DNA from: Euptelea pleiosperma
Taxonomy: Eukaryota; Streptophyta; Magnoliopsida; Ranunculales; Eupteleaceae
Direction of reading: 5' to 3'
Length of the DNA: 64,000 nucleotides
Assembly (NCBI GenBank): GCA_035048495.1
Contig: CM068544.1
Coordinates: forward strand, 46,649,893 to 46,713,892
The notes below the pieces were generated by a model. That model saw only the letters and a list, made by a program, of their open reading frames with translations. It was not told the DNA's origin and did no database searches. Positions 46,330-57,210 of the stretch are shown piece after piece. Numbering within the stretch: the stretch's first letter is position 1; each line of letters begins with the position of its first letter. Made by a program: the position numbers and the translations under genes.

Positions 46330-46998
46330 ATTTGTTACTCAGCGCTACCATGTGTCTTTACTGACCGCTTGGATGTTTAGCCCAAGGTTTAAAAGGGACC
46401 GTTATAACGGTATAACGGTCTCGGGGCGTTACCATTTTTTTCGTGTTACAATGGCCGTTATAACGAAAAAAAAAAACACTCAAGGCAAAAATGGAAATAA
46501 CACAAAAAAGGGCATTTTCAAAAACGAAAAATAATGGACCTCATTTTTTCACAAATTTTTCTAAAAAATAACGGTCGTTATTTTTGTTATAACGGAAAAA
46601 TACGAAAAATAGTGGCCATTATTTTCGTTATAACAGTCGTTATTTTTTGGGTGTTTTAACCATACATAACGTAACAGGGTAGGTCAGAATCTGATATAAC
46701 AGCCATTATTTTAATTATAACGGCCGATTTGTAAACCTTGGTTTAACCTACCCATTGAATACACACACCAAAAATAACCCAGATTGGTAATCTAAAGCCA
46801 TTAGATTTTAGTACATTTTATGTTACGATTCTAGCCGATGGATTCGACATTTTTTGGATAATAAATCCAACGTCCAAAAATCATCAAACAAGCTGATTTT
46901 TGGCATGAATGTCTGCCAAGGAGTGGGCTAACATCCATGCGGTCTCTGGGTCCAGATGGTAGCGGTGAGTAACAAAAATCGCTATAAGGTCTACTTTG
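46330..46998. mobile_element. Second GATGTAACAAGGTAT-type MITE, split by a hAT-like MITE
   Basis: The arms GTGTCTTTACTGACCGCTTG and CATGCGGTCTCTGGGTCCAG, and the core AGCCATTAGATTTTAGTAC, are separated from each other by the nested element at 46383-46740. Confidence 0.75.
46383..46740. mobile_element. hAT-like MITE nested in another MITE
   Basis: CAAGGTTTAAAA at the left and TGTAAACCTTG at the right, flanked by GTTTAGCC (46375-46382) and GTTTAACC (46741-46748), an 8-bp duplication with one change. Removing it restores GGATGTTTAACC, the sequence expected in the host MITE. Confidence 0.8.
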
Positions 46999-47398
46999 TT
47001 ACATCACGACCCTTATCCTCTGTGGGTCCTGCCTTTCTAAAGTGAACCAAACACTGTGAAAGCTTCATAAAGGTAGTAATATTTTTACTCTTTTCTTTTT
47101 TTTATTTCGTTTTTTGGTTTTGTCTTTTACTTGGTCGTCACTTATCCAAAGTCTCCTAAATTGACCCGCGTTTGATTTTAGTGCGTGGGAATTGGTGGAC
47201 CAGACCAGGACTTTGACTTAGATTCGAGTAGCAAGTGGGACGTGTCCTCTCTTCATTCGTGGGTGGGTCTAAATAATCTTCTCATCAAAGAATTCTTTTG
47301 GATTATTATCACAAGTTTTACCTACTAAAGTTCTCAATTGGGTGACCTAAACGAATTTTTGCAAATGTTAGCCTTTAAGATTTAATACAAAGTTTCAC

Positions 47399-47646
47399 GA
47401 GTAAAACTACGAAGACAGGGCCCTGTCATCAACAGGGCAGCAGATCTCGGGCACGTGCATTTTGTACGGATGGACCACCTGGCCTCACCGCACACATACA
47501 CAGGTGAGTGTTTTGGGAAAAAGCACTCAAGTACTCACCTGGGTACGTGTGTGGTGATGCCGAGGTGGTCCGCCCTACAAAATACACGAGATCTTCTGCC
47601 CTGTCTTCTCCCTTGATGGCAGGGCCCGGTCATCAAAGTTTTATCC
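47399..47646. mobile_element. Foldback MITE, GAGTAAAAC terminus, different interior, exact 9-bp duplication
   Basis: 248-bp palindrome with GACAGGGCCCTGTCATCAA against TTGATGGCAGGGCCCGGTCA. Flanked by AAGTTTCAC at 47390-47398 and 47647-47655. The interior is unlike the other families. Confidence 0.9.
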
Positions 47647-48034
47647 AAGTTTCACCTAGGAAAGTTCTCAATAATGTGTTGGTGACATGTAGCTTTCCCT
47701 TTATTCCCCTAAGCCAAATAGAACTTGGCCTCTTCTTTTTTATATTTTATATTTTTTGCCCCAATCATTATCCATAAGAGTTGTGAGTGCAAAACTCTGG
47801 GACAGCCGTTGATGCATCGGGATTCGTGTGCGATACTTGAAAATATAATGATTGTGGCATCTCAATATGATTTCAACCCATCTTAATATGTTCTTGTGAT
47901 TTAAGGTTGAAGAAATGACTATTTTTGCTCTTTCAAAAAAAATTGCTAGTCAATTTGAGTCAATGAAAATAAACCGGGTCATGGGGATAACTCAGTTTTT
48001 TTTCCAAATTGCTACTCAATGACCCAAGTTTTGC

Positions 48035-48150
48035 TTTTAGAATGAAAGGCATTAAATTTGCAAAGGTTTTGCCTTTAAAGTTAAGGCCTTTAATTGTGAC
48101 AAACGTGGGTGGCAACCCCAGTTCTCGCTTTGTAACAATATAGATGATGC
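48035..48150 (-). mobile_element. Possible Helitron 5' end fragment, inverse of 42860
   Basis: On minus: TCTATATTGTTACAAAGCG, then TGCCACCCACGTTTGTCACA and AATTAAAGGCCTTAACTTTA, aligning with the 42.9-kb segment. Confidence 0.4.
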
Positions 48151-48344
48151 AAATGTAGGGACACAAATTAACCTGATCGGAGGATTGTAACAATCCAATC
48201 AGTTACGTAATATTTTGGATGTTTAATGTTCATGATCATCCAAACGAGTTGATTTTTTTTCATAGAGGATCTTCAAGGTGGAATCCCTCCCTCCTATGCT
48301 ACTAAGAACCCTCACTTGTTATACAAGAATGGCGTTCTTTCCAC

Positions 48345-48443
48345 AAATTCCCTCAGAAAATAACAGCCATTTTTTCGGAACGGAGGAGATCTGAATCCAT
48401 TACAACAACAGTTATTTTCGTTATAAAGCAGTTTTTTAAACCA
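48345..48443. repeat. hAT-like MITE family fragment
   Basis: Right half only: AAAATAACAGCCATTTTTTC to TTTTTTAAACCATGG. It borders the foldback element starting at 48454. Confidence 0.5.
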
Positions 48444-48453
48444 TGGTTCACAG

Positions 48454-48783
48454 GAGAAAACCTGCGCTCATACCTGTGTGTGAGCAAAGCTGATCACACA
48501 TCACAATATGAACCACGGGGCACACTCTTATAGGATGATGACTGTATGCATGTTTGGAATGGGTTGATTTTAACCGTAGAATTTAGAGCATTATTGACCA
48601 TTATTTGGGGTACTAGATCCAAAGGTCTGACATAATTAATCAGGCTGATTTTTGGTTTGCATGTCCAACGAGGGACTGGCCAAACATCCATACAGTCATC
48701 GAAATCTAAGAGTGTGCCAGGTGGCTCATATTGTGGTGTGAGATCGGCTTTGCTCACACACAGGTGTGAGCGAAGGTTTACTC
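48454..48783. mobile_element. Long foldback MITE with 10-bp flanking duplication
   Basis: GAGAAAACCTGCGCTCATAC ... GTGTGAGCGAAGGTTTACTC; TGGTTCACAG at 48444-48453 and 48784-48793 is exact. Confidence 0.88.
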
Positions 48784-49435
48784 TGGTTCACAGTTACCCC
48801 CAATTCAATAGCTTGTGGGTTTTGGTACTACATAATTCAGTAGCTAGAGATCACATCATTGGCTTTCCTACCATCATCAAACCACTCATTTCAATGATCA
48901 GAAACATGACAATAGATTAAATATTTTTTTTCTAGAACACCCAATCAATGGTATGTCTTCGCACTGAGAAATATCCTCGGTGGGACCATCTGCATCCACG
49001 CCCTACAGAATACAGATGTGTATAGAAACCCTAAACCTGATTGTTTCGGTTCCAACTAGGGACGTGAGTATACTTCTCTCTCAAAATTTTCTAGAAGAGA
49101 AGTCCGCTTAATCGGATGACTCTATTACTCTTAACAGCCAAACCAATTATTTTTCTTTTGAGCTTATCGGATGGTTAACATACAGCCGTTATATACAACA
49201 AAAATAACGGCCATTATAACGGTAATTCCCCAACCCCGTTGAGTTAATTTCAAAGTTAACGCTCATGAAAAAAGAGTTCAAGACTAAAGCTTGGAGTACT
49301 ATAGACGGGAAATAGAGTTTAGATACTACAGACAGAACATGATCCATTAACGCTTACACACGTGCACACAAAACAAAAAGACAAGGTAATCGCCCAAATA
49401 ACACAGGCAACGTAACCGCTAGCGGTAAATTCCCA

Positions 49436-50011
49436 CTACATGGGAGCCATAGCTAAGCTTGCGAAGAGACCATCCAGCACCGGTAGATTTAGTTCCTGCT
49501 TCCCGATTTGATCTGTAAGTTCGTCGATAGTAAGCTGTTCTTGCACAGCCTTAGCCTGCATCTTACAAATCTCGCTCTCCAGCTTCATTTTCTCCTTCTT
49601 GTGAGCTTCGATTCTCATTTTTAAGTTGGATACCTTGGAACACGAAGACTTACTCTTCTTCATCACATCGGTCAGCTCGTCCAACCGCTTCCTCATTTGA
49701 GCAACATTGTATCCCATTCCCTCTAATTCCTCCACTGTCTTCCACAGGTCGTCCACATTTGCCCAGAAATTGTCGGATTGTAAGTCCTGGACTCGGTTGA
49801 CAGTGTCTTCATATGTCTGGTCCCACCCGGTTATCAAATTCTTTCGAGCCACTCCCGAGAAACTCCGTAGCGGGCCAAAATGTGGGTTCTGGGAAGTTCC
49901 CTTAAGGATCCGTGAACCCGGTGAGGATGATCCACTACTTCCAATTATTGAATTTGTTGTTTTTTGCTCCTCCCCTTGCAATTGCATCATTCCCATTCGC
50001 AAAGTTTCCAT
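49436..50011 (-). CDS. Short paralogue of the DUF724-like coiled-coil family (copy 2)
   Basis: Open frame of 191 aa from an ATG at 50011 to a stop at 49436. Nearly collinear with copy 1: NPHFGPLRSFSGVARKN, WDQTYEDTVNRVQDLQ, NFWANVDDLWKTVEELEGMG, then the coiled coil and LPVLDGLFASLAMAPM. A stop lies in frame just upstream of the ATG. The 3' flank (49280-49435) is the same as that of copy 1 (44110-44296), and the upstream leader-like segment recurs at about 51100-51660, now displaced by insertions. No intact counterpart of exons 1-2 of the 57-58 kb gene was found nearby. Confidence 0.6.
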   Translation of the reverse strand: METLRMGMMQLQGEEQKTTNSIIGSSGSSSPGSRILKGTSQNPHFGPLRSFSGVARKNLITGWDQTYEDTVNRVQDLQSDNFWANVDDLWKTVEELEGMGYNVAQMRKRLDELTDVMKKSKSSCSKVSNLKMRIEAHKKEKMKLESEICKMQAKAVQEQLTIDELTDQIGKQELNLPVLDGLFASLAMAPM

Positions 50012-50369
50012 CCCGTTAATGGAATTTACTGGTTAGCAGATATTGCTTCCTTCTCTGTAAATTGAAGCTGCATATATTAGGTTTTTTTTTTTAATCAAGA
50101 AAATATTTATATAAGAAGTTGTTCCAACTTCCAACTTCTCCATTAGTCCAAACCAAGATCTTTGTCTTACAAAAAGTAAAGAAATTACTGGATCAAATGA
50201 CAAACTAAAATTCAACCAAAGGACAGTAAATTCGACCAATGGGTTATCTGAGATTAGAATGCAATGACAAATATGAGTTGGGTTTTTTCTTTTAAGAAAA
50301 AATAAAAAAAGATCCAGTCATTCTCTTCTTCCCCAAACCCCTCTTCCTTCAGCACTCATCCGGTCATCT

Positions 50370-50373
50370 TCTA

Positions 50374-50410
<37 letters not shown>
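50370..50410 (+). repeat. CT microsatellite
   Basis: About 17 CT units, ending TCTCTCATG. It lies about 0.35 kb upstream of copy 2 of the coiled-coil family (minus strand) and could be part of its leader region. Confidence 0.9.
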
Positions 50411-50411
<1 letters not shown>

Positions 50412-50581
50412 GTTAGAATCTGTCCCTGCATCGACCTGCAAACACACTTTGAGTGCGGGATGTGTAAGGGTTGAGATGGAAAAGGAGGGGTTTGGGGAAG
50501 GTGATTATTCTTTTTTCTTTAGAAAACGAAAGAAAAAAATCCTAAACGTCGGACGCGCTTCCGTTTATTAACTTGATAAGC

Positions 50582-50985
50582 GAGTAACACTTCGCCGACA
50601 GCCCGCAGTCAGCGAAGCCGATGACAGCCCACAATATGAGTTACGTGGCACACTATTAGAGGATGATGACTGTATGGATGTTTGGCCAATCCCTAGATGA
50701 CATGGAAACTAAAAATCAGCCTGATTGATAATTTCAAACCTTTAGATCCTAGTACCCCAAATAAATGGTCAATAATGCTCAAAATTCCCACGGTTAAAAC
50801 CAACCCATGAAAATGACTCCAATCCAACGCTTAGAAATCACTAATCAAGTTGATTTTTAGTTTGTAGGTCAACCAAAGGATTGGCCAAACATCCATACTG
50901 TCAGTATCCTCTAAAAATGTGCCACATGTCTCGTATTGTGGGCTGTCATTGGCTTCGCTGACTGCGGTGACCAGAAGGCGACACG
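50582..50985. mobile_element. Long foldback MITE
   Basis: GAGTAACACTTCGCCGACAG and the inverse near GCTTCGCTGACTGCGG; full family core between. The right terminus is worn and no duplication was resolved. Confidence 0.75.
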
Positions 50986-51759
50986 TAACAATTAAACTCC
51001 CCGGTTAAACCAATATTTCTGCCACGTCTCTCCTTAATCAGGGGTTAATCAAGGTAAACTAGGGGTTTGGTTATTACATGTCGCGTTCTGGCCGGATTTA
51101 CACACAAACAGATTCATACAAAAATCAAAGCCCCGAAATAAAATAAGTCCGTCTAGAGCTACACCCATTTCTTACATCCACTTCTTAGACCCCGGGAGTG
51201 GGGCTCCCATGGAGATCATGTTGGACAATCCAACCACACATTGACTTTTCCTTGCCATGATGATCGTCATCACCAAAAATATTGATGATGATCATCACCA
51301 TAGAAGGGAAGAACATGTGTAAGAAGAAAGAACACTAGATAAACAGACGAAAAACAATTCACAAACAGTAAAACCAAGAAATAAAAAACACAAGAACAAG
51401 AGCAAATGCTCCAAATATTGAAAGTGGGTTTCTCAATTCTAGTACCCATCGAAGTTGCAAGGCTAATCAGAGCTGCAAATTTCTTAAATTTTCCATAACT
51501 AATGATGAAATCAAAGCTTTTGAAGCATTAATCTCAGTTACTAATGAGAGAGAGAGAGAGATTAGACCTTCGAAGTGGGTTTTCGTTTTCCCAGCTATGG
51601 AGACGGATGGACCTGTGAACCTCTGCTACGTTGGGAAAACAACACCCTTTTTAAAAGGAGACTCCTCGATTCCTTGACGACGAAGGAACGAGAGAGTAAT
51701 CTTAATAAATAAATAAATAAAAGAGTTTGTGGGCCTAGCATTTTAAAATTGGTATTTTT

Positions 51760-52572
51760 TGTAACACCCCTTGAAATTTGAAAGTAATTAGTAACAGCAC
51801 CCTCTTATACTTTCGATCTTTTTAGGATTTCCCTTACCCCTTGACTTAGTTTGACCATCCTTTGACTAACGTTAAAATGTGACATGCATTAATGCACTTA
51901 TGAAAGGACTCTTTTATACTTTCAAACTTTAGGATTACCCCCCTTGACCTAGTTTATCCATCACTTGACTGATGTTAAAACGTTACATGCATCATGCACC
52001 TGTTTTATAGAGATACTGCTAACAATTGTTTATAGTCAAGAGCCAGCGCTTGATATTTCTCAGCCGAAGAAGTAGAGATTTGAGCCATAAAATGGAGACC
52101 GGCTCAAGCCGCCAATGTTAATTTGGGTTATTTTGTGGTTGAATCAGATGCCTTGGAGGTGATCCAACATCTGCAGATAGGATCTACGGCATCTGGTTGG
52201 TCATCATCAGCCTTCTTAGCGGACATTTTGTGTTCTGGTATGAAGTTCTCTTCAGTCACTTTTTGTTTTATACGGCGTGGTGGTAATCAGGTTGCAGATG
52301 TGAGGCAAAATCTCTCTCTTCTCTCATAGTGTAGAATACCTCTCTTCCTGCCTGGTTGGTTTCAGTGCTGAAAGATGATTTTCCTAAAACTGATGTAGCT
52401 TCTTTGCTCTGGTTGGTATATGAAAGAGCTTAATTACAAGAAAATCATGCACTTGTTTTAACTTAAGTCAACCACTGTTTAATTAGGTCAAGTAATCCAA
52501 AAATTAAAAGTATAGGGGGTATTACTAATAATTATCAAATTTCAGGGGGTTGTTGCTAAAATACCTAATAGT
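51760..52572. mobile_element. TIR element carrying an RNase H-like fragment
   Basis: The left end (from about 51760: TTTGTAACACCCCTTGAAATTTG) and the reverse complement of the right end (AGCAACAACCCCCTGAAATTTG) match over about 80 bp. Inside lies the RNase H relic at 52030-52330. No clean target duplication was found, so the class is open. Confidence 0.5.
52030..52330 (+). pseudogene. RNase H-like (RVT_3) fragment
   Basis: The plus-strand frame reads YFVVESDALEVIQHLQI and ends FCFIRRGGNQVADV. That is the VESDA...V / R--N--AD pattern of the RNase H fold used by plant L1-type LINEs and their domesticated relatives. The flanking zinc-binding and reverse-transcriptase parts are absent and the upstream frame is broken. 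Confidence 0.65.
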
Positions 52573-52769
52573 AAAAAGTTTGTAAAAGTGGGTTCCTATG
52601 GGCCTACCTTTTAAAGTGAACAAAAACAAAAACAAAAAACTGCCAAAACATTTTGTTTTGATTCATAGAAAATTGAACCTTGAACGTACAAAATTTCCTC
52701 TTCAGAATAGGGTCTTAAATAATGACGAGTCGTGCTACCCACGCTAACCGGAAATATCTATGATACAGA

Positions 52770-53520
52770 AGTCCGTATCAAACTTTGATATAGAAGTCCC
52801 TCTAATTTCTACGTGGCACTTTTCGTGGACTGAATGTTCAGAGTAAAACTTTTGTCACAAGATGTTGTGACGGAAGCCGGTCACAGCACTCAATACGAGC
52901 CACGTGTCCACGATCAGAGGTCACTGATCGTATGGATGTTTGGCCAGTCACTCGGTGGACCTACAAACCAAAAATCCGCCTGATTAGTGATTTACAACCT
53001 TTGGATTTTTGCACTCAAATAACGCTCAATAATGCTCAAATTCCTACCGTTAAAATCAACCCATGAAAATAAATTCCATCAAATCGGTTAGAAATCACGA
53101 ATCAGGCTGATTTTTTTTGAACCGGTCCACCGAGTGACTGGCCAAACATCCATACGGTCATCGTCCTCTAATAGTATGCCACGTGGCTCGTATTGAGTGC
53201 TGTGACCGGCTTCCGTCACAACATCTTGTGACACAAGCTTTACTCTGAACATTCAGTCCACACTTGGTAGACCTACCCATCAAAAATCAGTGTGATTGGT
53301 GATTTTAGCCATCGGATGCACTTTTCACCATGGGCTTGGCACCAACCCATAAGCCTGTTCACGAGACACACGATGAGAAAGTGCTCGAATCCAACAGCTA
53401 AAATTCAACAATCAGGCTGATTTTTGTGTGTAGGTCCACTAAGGTGTAGGCCAAATATGTCAAGGGACTTGAAAGACTAGTCTGTGCTACATGACAATTT
53501 GAGGGACTTCTGTATGACAA
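52770..53520. repeat. Outer foldback repeat holding the 52841 element
   Basis: GATATAGAAGTCCCTCTAAT at the left and TTGAGGGACTTCTGTATGAC at the right are inverse. The inner part 53250-53450 carries its own ATCAGTGTGATTGGTGAT / ATCAGGCTGATTTTTGTG palindrome. Confidence 0.6.
52841..53245. mobile_element. Long foldback MITE inside another foldback
   Basis: GAGTAAAACTTTTGTCACAA ... TTGTGACACAAGCTTTACTC, 405 bp. Flanks TGAATGTTCA (52831-52840) and TGAACATTCA (53246-53255) match at 8 of 10. The surrounding repeat continues on both sides (AGAAGTCCCTC at about 52790 and GAGGGACTTCT at about 53501). Confidence 0.82.
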
Positions 53521-53524
53521 AAAT

Positions 53525-54370
53525 ATGTGTGGTTGAGGCCATTGACCGTTGGATTTAGGAAAACCACGGTCAACATCTATTTTATCTTGCTGCCTCGTAG
53601 ACGGTGGATCTCTTGAATCCAGTAGTCAATGGCGTCAACCAAGTAATTTTTTATCCGGTTATCCGTGAGGGAGCATTTTCGAATAGTAATGATAACATGC
53701 TCCTGGGTTCATGAACGTTGGATACAAAATGCACTGAACACCAATAAAATTGGGCCATGTGTACTTAAGGAAACCTGGAGGCTATGCCCAGTTGCCCACC
53801 AGTTTTCTGTGCGGTTGAGGCTATTGACTGTTAGATTCAAAAGATCCAAGGTCTAAAAGGCAATCATTTTTTATTCTTTTGCCGTTGCTGCCTTGTGTAC
53901 CGTGGATCTCCTGAATCCAATGGTCAACTGTATATTATTTCGGTTATCCGTGTGATAGCATGTTTCTAATTAATTAACTTAAAACTGAATTGCAGGTGAC
54001 TCGAGCTACAATTTTAGCCAATAAAAAAACGACACCACCATGCATCACGACAAAATCTATAGACGCAGACCATTTGATTCTTTCTGGAGACGAGGCCAAA
54101 CATCCATACGGTCATTGTAAGAGTCTGCCACATGGATCATACCGTGGTCCGTCGTCACTGTTCTTCTCAAAAGTACTACCGTATTTGCTATCGGACGGAA
54201 TAGGGAACGGTTGACAGTATTGACCATTGGATACAAGAGATCCACGGTCCACGACGCAGCAACTGCAAAAGATAAAATAGCTGTTGCGTCGTGGATCGTG
54301 AATCTTGTATATCCAACGGTCAATACTCTCAACCCACATCTTTGTCCGGTTAACCGTATGGTAGCACGAC
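53525..54370. repeat. Cluster of three related foldback repeats
   Basis: GGTTGAGGCCATTGACCGTTGG (about 53530), GGTTGAGGCTATTGACTGTTAG (about 53812) and GGTTGACAGTATTGACCATTGG (about 54208) each lead into a block with GTGGATC near TTGAATCC. The third is a tight palindrome (54205-54345) around a TAAAATAGC loop; the second is followed by GTTATCCGTG, as is the first. Confidence 0.65.
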
Positions 54371-55007
54371 TCATTTTTTCTCTTCTTTTCATTTATAGTT
54401 TGTCTTTTACTTGGTTACTTTTCGTAAGTAATATAGAATCGGATCGTAGTCGATGCAGTGGGTGACAATTGGTTGACTTGACCATGCTTTTAAGACTTTT
54501 TTTGACACAAAGTTTTACCTACTAAAGTTCTCAATGACGTGGCCTAAAGGATGGTCTTTCCTCAAATAGAACTTTTGTTTGTTTTTGAGAGTGGGAGGAA
54601 AAAAAAACGGACATTTTGCTTAGAAGGTCAACAAATTTTAACGTTTACGTTCACGGCCCTGAATTTGGGCTGCAACTCGGTCGGGTTGGGTCGGGTTGGG
54701 GTCAACCCTGGCCCAACTACGGAGACTTTTTCACACTTGTATAGAAAGTCCCAAAAGTAGTCCATGTCCTTCTAAAAGAAGGATTCCTCCCTCCATGAAC
54801 CCATAAGTATAGGCCAAAAATAATGAAACCAAATGTCTTTATTCTACTTGTTCATCACTTCTTGCTTTTAACTTGAGGGTCGGAGTGTTTTATTGCAAGT
54901 TCCTTCCAATAAGTAGATCCTGAAGAGTTCAAGCCCTTGCTCATCAAGTCCGAACCGAAGAACCTTGAGGATTGTGCGATGAAGAGAAATATTCCCCAAC
55001 CCATTGA

Positions 55008-55370
55008 TCAGAAGTTGAGAAACAACAACAGGTCTACATCGGCCAAAGAAGTTTTTCCATGTGGGAGACTACATGTATCGTACCAAGACCTCCACATGTC
55101 CTCATGAACGGTAGCATAGTTTTTGCCCCTTTTGTTAGTTTCCTCAGGTTTCCACTGCAACCAATGACAATCTACAGGCACAATATCAACCCCAGCACCT
55201 GCAGTGCACATGGCGGGCTGGAGTCACAAATGATTGGATCAAATCTCTACAGTAACAACTCAAAATGATTGGATGATTAAAATCATTAAAAACTACAGCA
55301 TTTCTATGAATGGTATTAATATCTAGAAAATGGTCGTCCATACTCCGGGAAATCTTAGCACCCTCACCGC
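55008..55370. repeat. Second copy of the repeat at 31037-31440
   Basis: Collinear with the 31-kb copy over about 350 bp at clearly diverged identity. No TIRs or target duplication were identified. Confidence 0.6.
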
Positions 55371-55966
55371 GTCGTCAGCCGCACGTCGCACAAGGGAATA
55401 AGGACAACTCTTTGTGGTGAGTGGAAGACACAAGCCACAAGGCTTATGAAGGTTTCAGTAGGAAGTTTGAGAACAAGTTGAAACTTTAAATTGGGAGGTT
55501 AGATGAGGAATGTGGTCTTCGGGTACATAAAGGGCATTGTTCTTGGACGTTGATTAATCAAGAGTTTCGCCGAAACATGAAGCTTATTATAGGAAACTAG
55601 ACGGAAGAACATTTTACTTCTCGCACAAGGGGTGTTTTCCAATTAATTTTTCAGTTATAGAGTGGACGGTTAGGGGTTTGGGGATTATTTTCCCATACGT
55701 GTGTATGTGTAGTAGGTGGTAAAAAGAGACGGAATATCTCGGGCCCCCAGGGATTTGGAATGGTGAAGGATTGATTTAACGATCGTATGATTCATCACTT
55801 GGAGGCTTTAATAAGATATCCGGGCATGTCAGACCATTCGCATCCATGGCGTTAACTTCCACCACCATTCTGCCAAATGAGGGCTTCAGGATAAGGATCT
55901 CAATTGCGAAATGGGTTTACCCAGCCACTGATGCTATGTTTTCTAAAGACAGAACCCAATTTATTT

Positions 55967-56185
55967 ATTATTATTATTATTTTATTTTATTATTTTTTTT
56001 TTTTTGTGACAGGAGGTTTCGACTAATCCCCCTGGGTCCGTGCCGACCCATTCTAGACATGGACCGGGCGCATCTAGGATAAATCCTAGTAGGGTGGCTA
56101 TTAGGGGGCGCAGTCTCGAACTCTCTACCTTGGGGAGCATACCCAAGTCGCTAAGTCTTACCACTGAACCACTCCCCTCCTGGTT
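55967..56185 (-). mobile_element. tRNA-derived SINE with exact target-site duplication
   Basis: On the minus strand the head reads GGAGTGGTTCAGTGGTAAG (A-box-like), with GAGAGTTCGAGACTGC about 50 bp later (B-box-like). It ends in a poly-A/AATAAT tail, seen as T/ATT-rich DNA at 55967-56003 on plus. It is flanked by the 13-bp direct repeat ACCCAATTTATTT at 55954-55966 and 56186-56198. These are the marks of a pol III-transcribed SINE inserted by target-primed reverse transcription. Confidence 0.88.
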
Positions 56186-56449
56186 ACCCAATTTATTTTG
56201 ATCTCCCATTGAGTAAATTTTTTCAATCCACAGACAAGATAGTAGGGGTGTACAGTTAGCCCCCAGCCTGCCGACCCGCTTAACTATAAGTTGCAAGATG
56301 CAGGATAGGGCTGCAACTCGCTAAACTATAAGTGGCAAGATGCTGGATAGGCCCACAACTCGGGCGTGTTGCCCTAACCCTAGCCCAACCCGAGGTCAAG
56401 CCTAGATTTCCTAGCCCTACCAAATCATGTTGGGCAGGTTGCTAAAATT

Positions 56450-56600
56450 TTCATGGGTCGGGCTCCAGTTACCGCCCTAAAATGACAGGCTCCGGTTACA
56501 TGACACAATATGAGCCACGTGGCCCACTCTGACCGTATATGGATGTTTGGCCAAGCCCAAGGTGGACCTACAAACCAGATGTTTGGCCACGCCCTAGCGT
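56450..56600. repeat. Repeat shared with 62235-62310
   Basis: GGGTCGGGCTCCAGTTAC, CCCTAAAATGACAGGCTCC and ACACAATATGAGCCACGTGG occur in both. They join to broken long-foldback arms. Confidence 0.6.
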
Positions 56601-56636
56601 GTTGCTAGGCTGCTCGCTAAAATCAGGGTCGTGATG

Positions 56637-57030
56637 TAACAAGGTATACCTGAGATCTTTTCATTTGCGGAGGCGGCATTTTTGGTAGTCACCACTGCCA
56701 TCTGGGCCCACTGACCGCATGGATGTTTAACCCACCCTTTAATAGACGTTCATACAAAAAAAGTCAGCTTGTTTAATGACTTTTAGCCGTTGGTTTTAGT
56801 AGTCAAAAAATAGTTGTATTCAACGGCTATAAGAACGCCTTAAAAGGTGCTAAAAAGTGTTAAAATCTAATGGTCATAAATTACCAATCAAGGTGATTTT
56901 TGGTATGTATATCCACCAAGGGGTGGGATAAACATCCAAGCGGTCAGTGGGCCCAGATGGCAGCGGTGACTACCAAAAATGCCGCTTCCGCAAATGAACA
57001 GTTTCAGGCATACCTTTTTACATCTTTTTC
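56637..57030. mobile_element. Third GATGTAACAAGGTAT-type MITE
   Basis: GTAACAAGGTATACCTGAGA at the left and TTTCAGGCATACCTTTTTAC at the right; a full palindromic core like that at 45914. Lies about 180 bp downstream of the 3' end of the 57-58 kb gene. Confidence 0.8.
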
Positions 57031-57210
57031 CACAAAAAAAAGGGGTAATTCGTTGCCCAAGACCAAGCACTGTTCAAGGAAACCCAGTTTCACATTACCA
57101 GGGACAAAAAACATGACCCACAAAACTAGTTAGTAAAAATCAGAAAAACATCCACTGGTAGTTAATCCCCCAACCGACGCATGGAATGTAACGCTACCAG
57201 TAAATTATGA

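Noticed and set aside
55008..55268. Small open frames as genes
   Set aside because: The same DNA recurs at 31 kb without a conserved frame, so it is a repeat or duplicated flank.
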